Of a DNA stretch of 6,948 nt, positions 4,199 through 6,948 are shown piece after piece (the first letter of the stretch is position 1; each line of letters begins with the position of its first letter). Made by a program: the position numbers and the translations under genes. The stretch spans positions 1 to 6,948 of the forward strand of contig JBFGIA010000107.1 of the NCBI GenBank assembly GCA_041577935.1, in the 5' to 3' direction. The notes under the pieces are model-generated. The model worked only from the letters and a program-made list of their open reading frames with translations. It was not told where the DNA came from and ran no database searches. The stretch comes from CAMYLR01 sp041577935. Lineage in GTDB: Bacteria > Gemmatimonadota > Gemmatimonadetes > JACCXV01 > JAHWKZ01.

Positions 4199-6948
4199 AT
4201 GCCCTCGGTCACTACAAAGCCGGTCATTTTTCTCGCGTTTGCGAATGACAGGGACGATCGCGAGTCCTACCTGCGCAATCTGCCCGCCGAACTCCGCAAC
4301 ATACGAGCCGAGCTCGAAGGCAACGGAAACGGACGACTATGGGAGCTAGTCGAACGCACAAACGCGACCGCCGGCGAGGTTGTCGATGTCTTTCAGCGCT
4401 CCGACTACCGCGACCACGTCGCGATCTTTCACTATGGCGGTCACGCGAGCAGCTACGAGCTCATGTTCGAATCGGGCAGCGGCCATCCCGCCGCTGCCGA
4501 TGCCGACAGCTTGGCTGCTTTCTTTGGCAACGCACGCGGACTGCAGCTGGTCTTCCTGAACGGTTGCGCGACGCATGGGCACATACAGAAGCTGTTGGAC
4601 GCGAACGTCTCAGCCGTGATCGCCACGACCCGCGCGATTGAGGACGAGGCTGCCAAAAAGTTTGCCACGCGTTTCTACCGAGGATTGGCTAACGGAGCCA
4701 GCGTTCAAGTGGCCTTCGACGAAGCGGCAGCCGCGACCCGACTCGAGGCCGGCGGTCGAACCCGCGACGTCTATCACGTCGAGCCCACCGATGACCGCTG
4801 GCCGTGGGAGCTTCACTTCCGACCGGGAGCCGAAGTCGCAGGCCAGTGGAACTTGGCGGAGGCCGCGGGCGACCCCTTGTTTGGACTCCCACTGGTCCCG
4901 CCGGGCGATCTGCCTACCAAACCGTATCGTCATTTACACCGATTCACACGGCAGCACGCGGAGGTGTTCTTCGGTCGTGGCCATGAGATCCGCGAGCTTT
5001 ATGAGTTCGTGGCGAGCGTGGAAACCGCTCCCATCGTCTTCCTCTACGGCGACTCCGGAATTGGAAAGTCGTCGCTCCTCGAGGCCGGGTTACTGCCACG
5101 GCTGGAGCGGTCGCACGAGGTTTGTTATCTGCGTCGAGACCGATCCAAGGGACTCAGCACGACTCTGCATGATGGGTTGCGTTCGAATCAGGTAGATGCA
5201 TCGACCGCAGAGTCGTGGCGCTCTGTCGAAGCGGCATCTGAGAAGCCCCTGATCGTGATCCTCGACCAAGTCGAGGAGGCATTCACTCTGTCCGGAGAAA
5301 CCGAGCTTAACGAGTTACGCGACTTCGTGAGTGCCCTGGGGGAGCTCTTCCGAGACCCTCGAGGGCGGCCCGCCGGCAAGCTCCTTTTGGGTTTTCGCAA
5401 GGAGTGGTTGGCCGAGGTTGAGGATCGGTTTACCGAACACAAGCTGCCGCATAAGAAGGTTTTTCTCGATCGATTGAATCGTGATGGCATTGTCGAGGCG
5501 GTGAACGGTCCTGCGCAGGTCGCCCGGTTGGCAGAGCACTACGGGTTGACGATCGAAGACGACCTGCCTGAAGTCATCGCCGATGATCTGTTGGCCGACC
5601 CCGCATCGCCGGTCGCACCTACGCTTCAGATCCTGCTGGCAAAAATGTGGACTGAGGCGCGAAAGAACGACGCGGACGCCCCCGAGTTCGATCGGACGCT
5701 GTATGAGCGTCTCAAGCGCGAAGGTCTGTTGCTGCAGGATTTCCTGCGAGAGCAGCTCGGCGCCCTCCGGAGCTGGCGTCCCGATGTCGTCGACACTGGC
5801 CTTGCCCTCGACTTGTTGGCGCGTCACACAACGGATTTGGGCACGGCTGCTTCGTGTCGGGTTGATGAGCTCAGAATGGCGTATTCCCATCGTCTGGACA
5901 TCCTGCCCGATCTCTTACAGCAATGCAAGGATCACTATCTGCTGGTGGAGTACTCGCAGGCTGGTGACGGTCAACCGTTTGCTTCCAGCCTCACTCATGA
6001 CACCCTGGCACCGCTGGTTCGGAAGCAATTGCGGGACTCGGACCTGGCCGGCTCTAGAGCGCTGCGCGTACTGCAGAACCGGGTTGTGGAGTGGGAGGAC
6101 GGAGCGACCGGAGCCTCACTGGACGAGAGTGATCTGGCTACGGTGGAAAAAGGGGCTGCTGGGATGCGCGCGTGGACTGAAGATGAACAGCGGTTGATTG
6201 AAGCGAGCCGGCGCGAGCGCGCGACGAAGCAACGCCGGCGTCGCGGTGTCAGGGTTGGCGCCGTTGCTGCACTCGTGCTCGTTCTCTCCTTTGGGGCCGT
6301 CGCTTGGAAAAGCGAACAGACCAAGCGCGAGGCGGCCGAGGCTAGCCTCATCATCACTGCCGTCGAGTCTCTTGGAGATGACTCGGATCCGTTGCTAAAA
6401 GCGTTGCTGCTGGCAGAGCTCCAACGGCCTCCAGACCCGAGCCGAGCCGCTTCGCTTGCCATCGCAGCTCTCAATACCGCCGTGCCAAGGACCGTATTGG
6501 GCGGCGACGCGGCACCGGTCACGAGTGCCGCGTTCGATTCGTCAGGGACACGAGTTGTAACCGGTCACGAAGACGGCACCGTGCGCGTTTGGTCGATCAA
6601 CAGCGCAGGCGAACCCAGCTCTCTACCTGGCCACGCAGATCAGGTCAACAGCGTGGAATTCAGCCCTGATGGGACTCAAGTCGTGACCGCCTCGAGCGAC
6701 GGAACGGCACAGGTGCTATGGGCTGACGGCTCCGGAGCTCCGTTTCCCCTGGAAGGTCACACGGGTTCCGTGAGGAAGGCGACGTTCAGCCCTGACGGGG
6801 CCCGGGTGGTCACTGCTTCCCTGGACGGGACGGCTCGCGTGTGGTGGACCAATGAGTCCCAGGATCCCGTCATCCTGCAAGGTCACTCTGGACAGGTTTC
6901 GAGCGCGGAGTTCAGCCCCGATGGCTCGCAGGTCGTGACCGCATCTAC
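4199..6948 (+). CDS. CHAT protease - nSTAND1 NTPase - WD40 repeat protein (3' truncated)
   Basis: At least 916 codons are open to the window edge. Residues 1-185 form a CHAT (caspase-like) domain: start KPVIFLAFANDRDD, His in HYGGH (78-82, catalytic His82 likely) and Cys123 in LNGCATHG. A linker leads to FFGRGHEI (257-264), typical of nSTAND1 NTPases. Walker A is GDSGIGKSS (284-292, Lys290), Walker B is LIVILDQVEE (351-360), and a possible sensor arginine is Arg400 in LGFRKEW. The HDTLAPLV element (600-607) is also typical. An Arg-rich stretch precedes one membrane segment (683-703), then WD40 repeats begin at about 769. CHAT domains are cysteine proteases; STAND proteins oligomerise when a sensor binds a ligand, so this is likely a switchable protease, perhaps in defence or programmed death. 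ATG 4199 has GAGG (4187-4190) at good spacing, and an in-frame stop at 4163-4165 excludes longer versions. The CHAT and NTPase motifs all look intact. Confidence 0.9.
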   Translation, partial: MPSVTTKPVIFLAFANDRDDRESYLRNLPAELRNIRAELEGNGNGRLWELVERTNATAGEVVDVFQRSDYRDHVAIFHYGGHASSYELMFESGSGHPAAADADSLAAFFGNARGLQLVFLNGCATHGHIQKLLDANVSAVIATTRAIEDEAAKKFATRFYRGLANGASVQVAFDEAAAATRLEAGGRTRDVYHVEPTDDRWPWELHFRPGAEVAGQWNLAEAAGDPLFGLPLVPPGDLPTKPYRHLHRFTRQHAEVFFGRGHEIRELYEFVASVETAPIVFLYGDSGIGKSSLLEAGLLPRLERSHEVCYLRRDRSKGLSTTLHDGLRSNQVDASTAESWRSVEAASEKPLIVILDQVEEAFTLSGETELNELRDFVSALGELFRDPRGRPAGKLLLGFRKEWLAEVEDRFTEHKLPHKKVFLDRLNRDGIVEAVNGPAQVARLAEHYGLTIEDDLPEVIADDLLADPASPVAPTLQILLAKMWTEARKNDADAPEFDRTLYERLKREGLLLQDFLREQLGALRSWRPDVVDTGLALDLLARHTTDLGTAASCRVDELRMAYSHRLDILPDLLQQCKDHYLLVEYSQAGDGQPFASSLTHDTLAPLVRKQLRDSDLAGSRALRVLQNRVVEWEDGATGASLDESDLATVEKGAAGMRAWTEDEQRLIEASRRERATKQRRRRGVRVGAVAALVLVLSFGAVAWKSEQTKREAAEASLIITAVESLGDDSDPLLKALLLAELQRPPDPSRAASLAIAALNTAVPRTVLGGDAAPVTSAAFDSSGTRVVTGHEDGTVRVWSINSAGEPSSLPGHADQVNSVEFSPDGTQVVTASSDGTAQVLWADGSGAPFPLEGHTGSVRKATFSPDGARVVTASLDGTARVWWTNESQDPVILQGHSGQVSSAEFSPDGSQVVTAS
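6503..6948 (+). repeat. WD40 repeats with a 42-codon period (array continues past window)
   Basis: Repeat units begin at 6503, 6629, 6755 and 6881, exactly 126 bases apart; the fourth is cut by the window end. Units 2-4 carry FSPDG followed by VVTAS. Units 2 and 3 continue with DGTA, then a V-L/W-W strand, and GH marks the start of units 2, 3 and 4. Unit 1 is more diverged (AFDSSG, GHEDGTVRVW). The Trp position of the WD motif is kept but the following Asp is not. A complete propeller usually needs about seven blades (or multiples), so at least three more should follow. Such propellers serve as the ligand-sensing end of STAND proteins. Confidence 0.88.

Noticed and set aside
1..6948. CRISPR arrays, tRNA or rRNA genes, insertion sequences or attachment sites.
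   Set aside because: I found no regularly spaced identical repeats outside the WD40 coding units, no cloverleaf-like segment and no transposase or terminal inverted repeats.

Overview
The window is 6,948 bases of GC-rich bacterial DNA, and every gene I can support lies on the + strand. A lipoprotein signal peptide with a periplasmic adaptor points to a Gram-negative host. The GC-rich codon use and the CHAT / nSTAND / WD-repeat protein would suit Myxococcota or a similarly complex Gram-negative lineage. That placement is a guess, because no taxonomic marker is present.

Bases 1-3743 form a tightly packed operon in which each gene overlaps the next by 4 bases (ATGA or GTGA junctions). Its members are: the last codons of a truncated gene whose product resembles the C-terminus of the third gene; a lipoprotein membrane-fusion/HlyD-type adaptor (89-970); a 690-residue membrane protein joining a PqqD-like domain, an M50 site-2-protease-like core with HEFGH and LDG motifs, and a HlyD-like domain (967-3039); and a Crp/Fnr-family regulator (3036-3743). 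Together they look like an envelope-spanning export or processing machine plus its regulator. No ABC or RND pump is visible; one may lie upstream.

Bases 3744-3939 are intergenic and carry four separate sites with a GTGAC/GTCAC core. One is a near match to a CRP-type box and overlaps the stop codon of the regulator gene. A possible extended -10 promoter follows. A strong Shine-Dalgarno then precedes a 54-codon gene (3940-4104) of unknown function, which ends just before a clear intrinsic terminator (4131-4163).

From 4199 to the window edge an open reading frame continues without a stop. It encodes a CHAT (caspase-like) protease domain, an nSTAND1-type NTPase, one membrane segment and the first WD40 repeats. 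This is the architecture of a signal-sensing, self-activating protease of the kind seen in bacterial conflict and defence systems.

The most interesting reading, which is inference, is that the small protein is the shared element. It may be made under control of the Crp-like regulator, handled by the PqqD/M50/HlyD apparatus, and possibly cleaved or sensed by the CHAT-NTPase protein.
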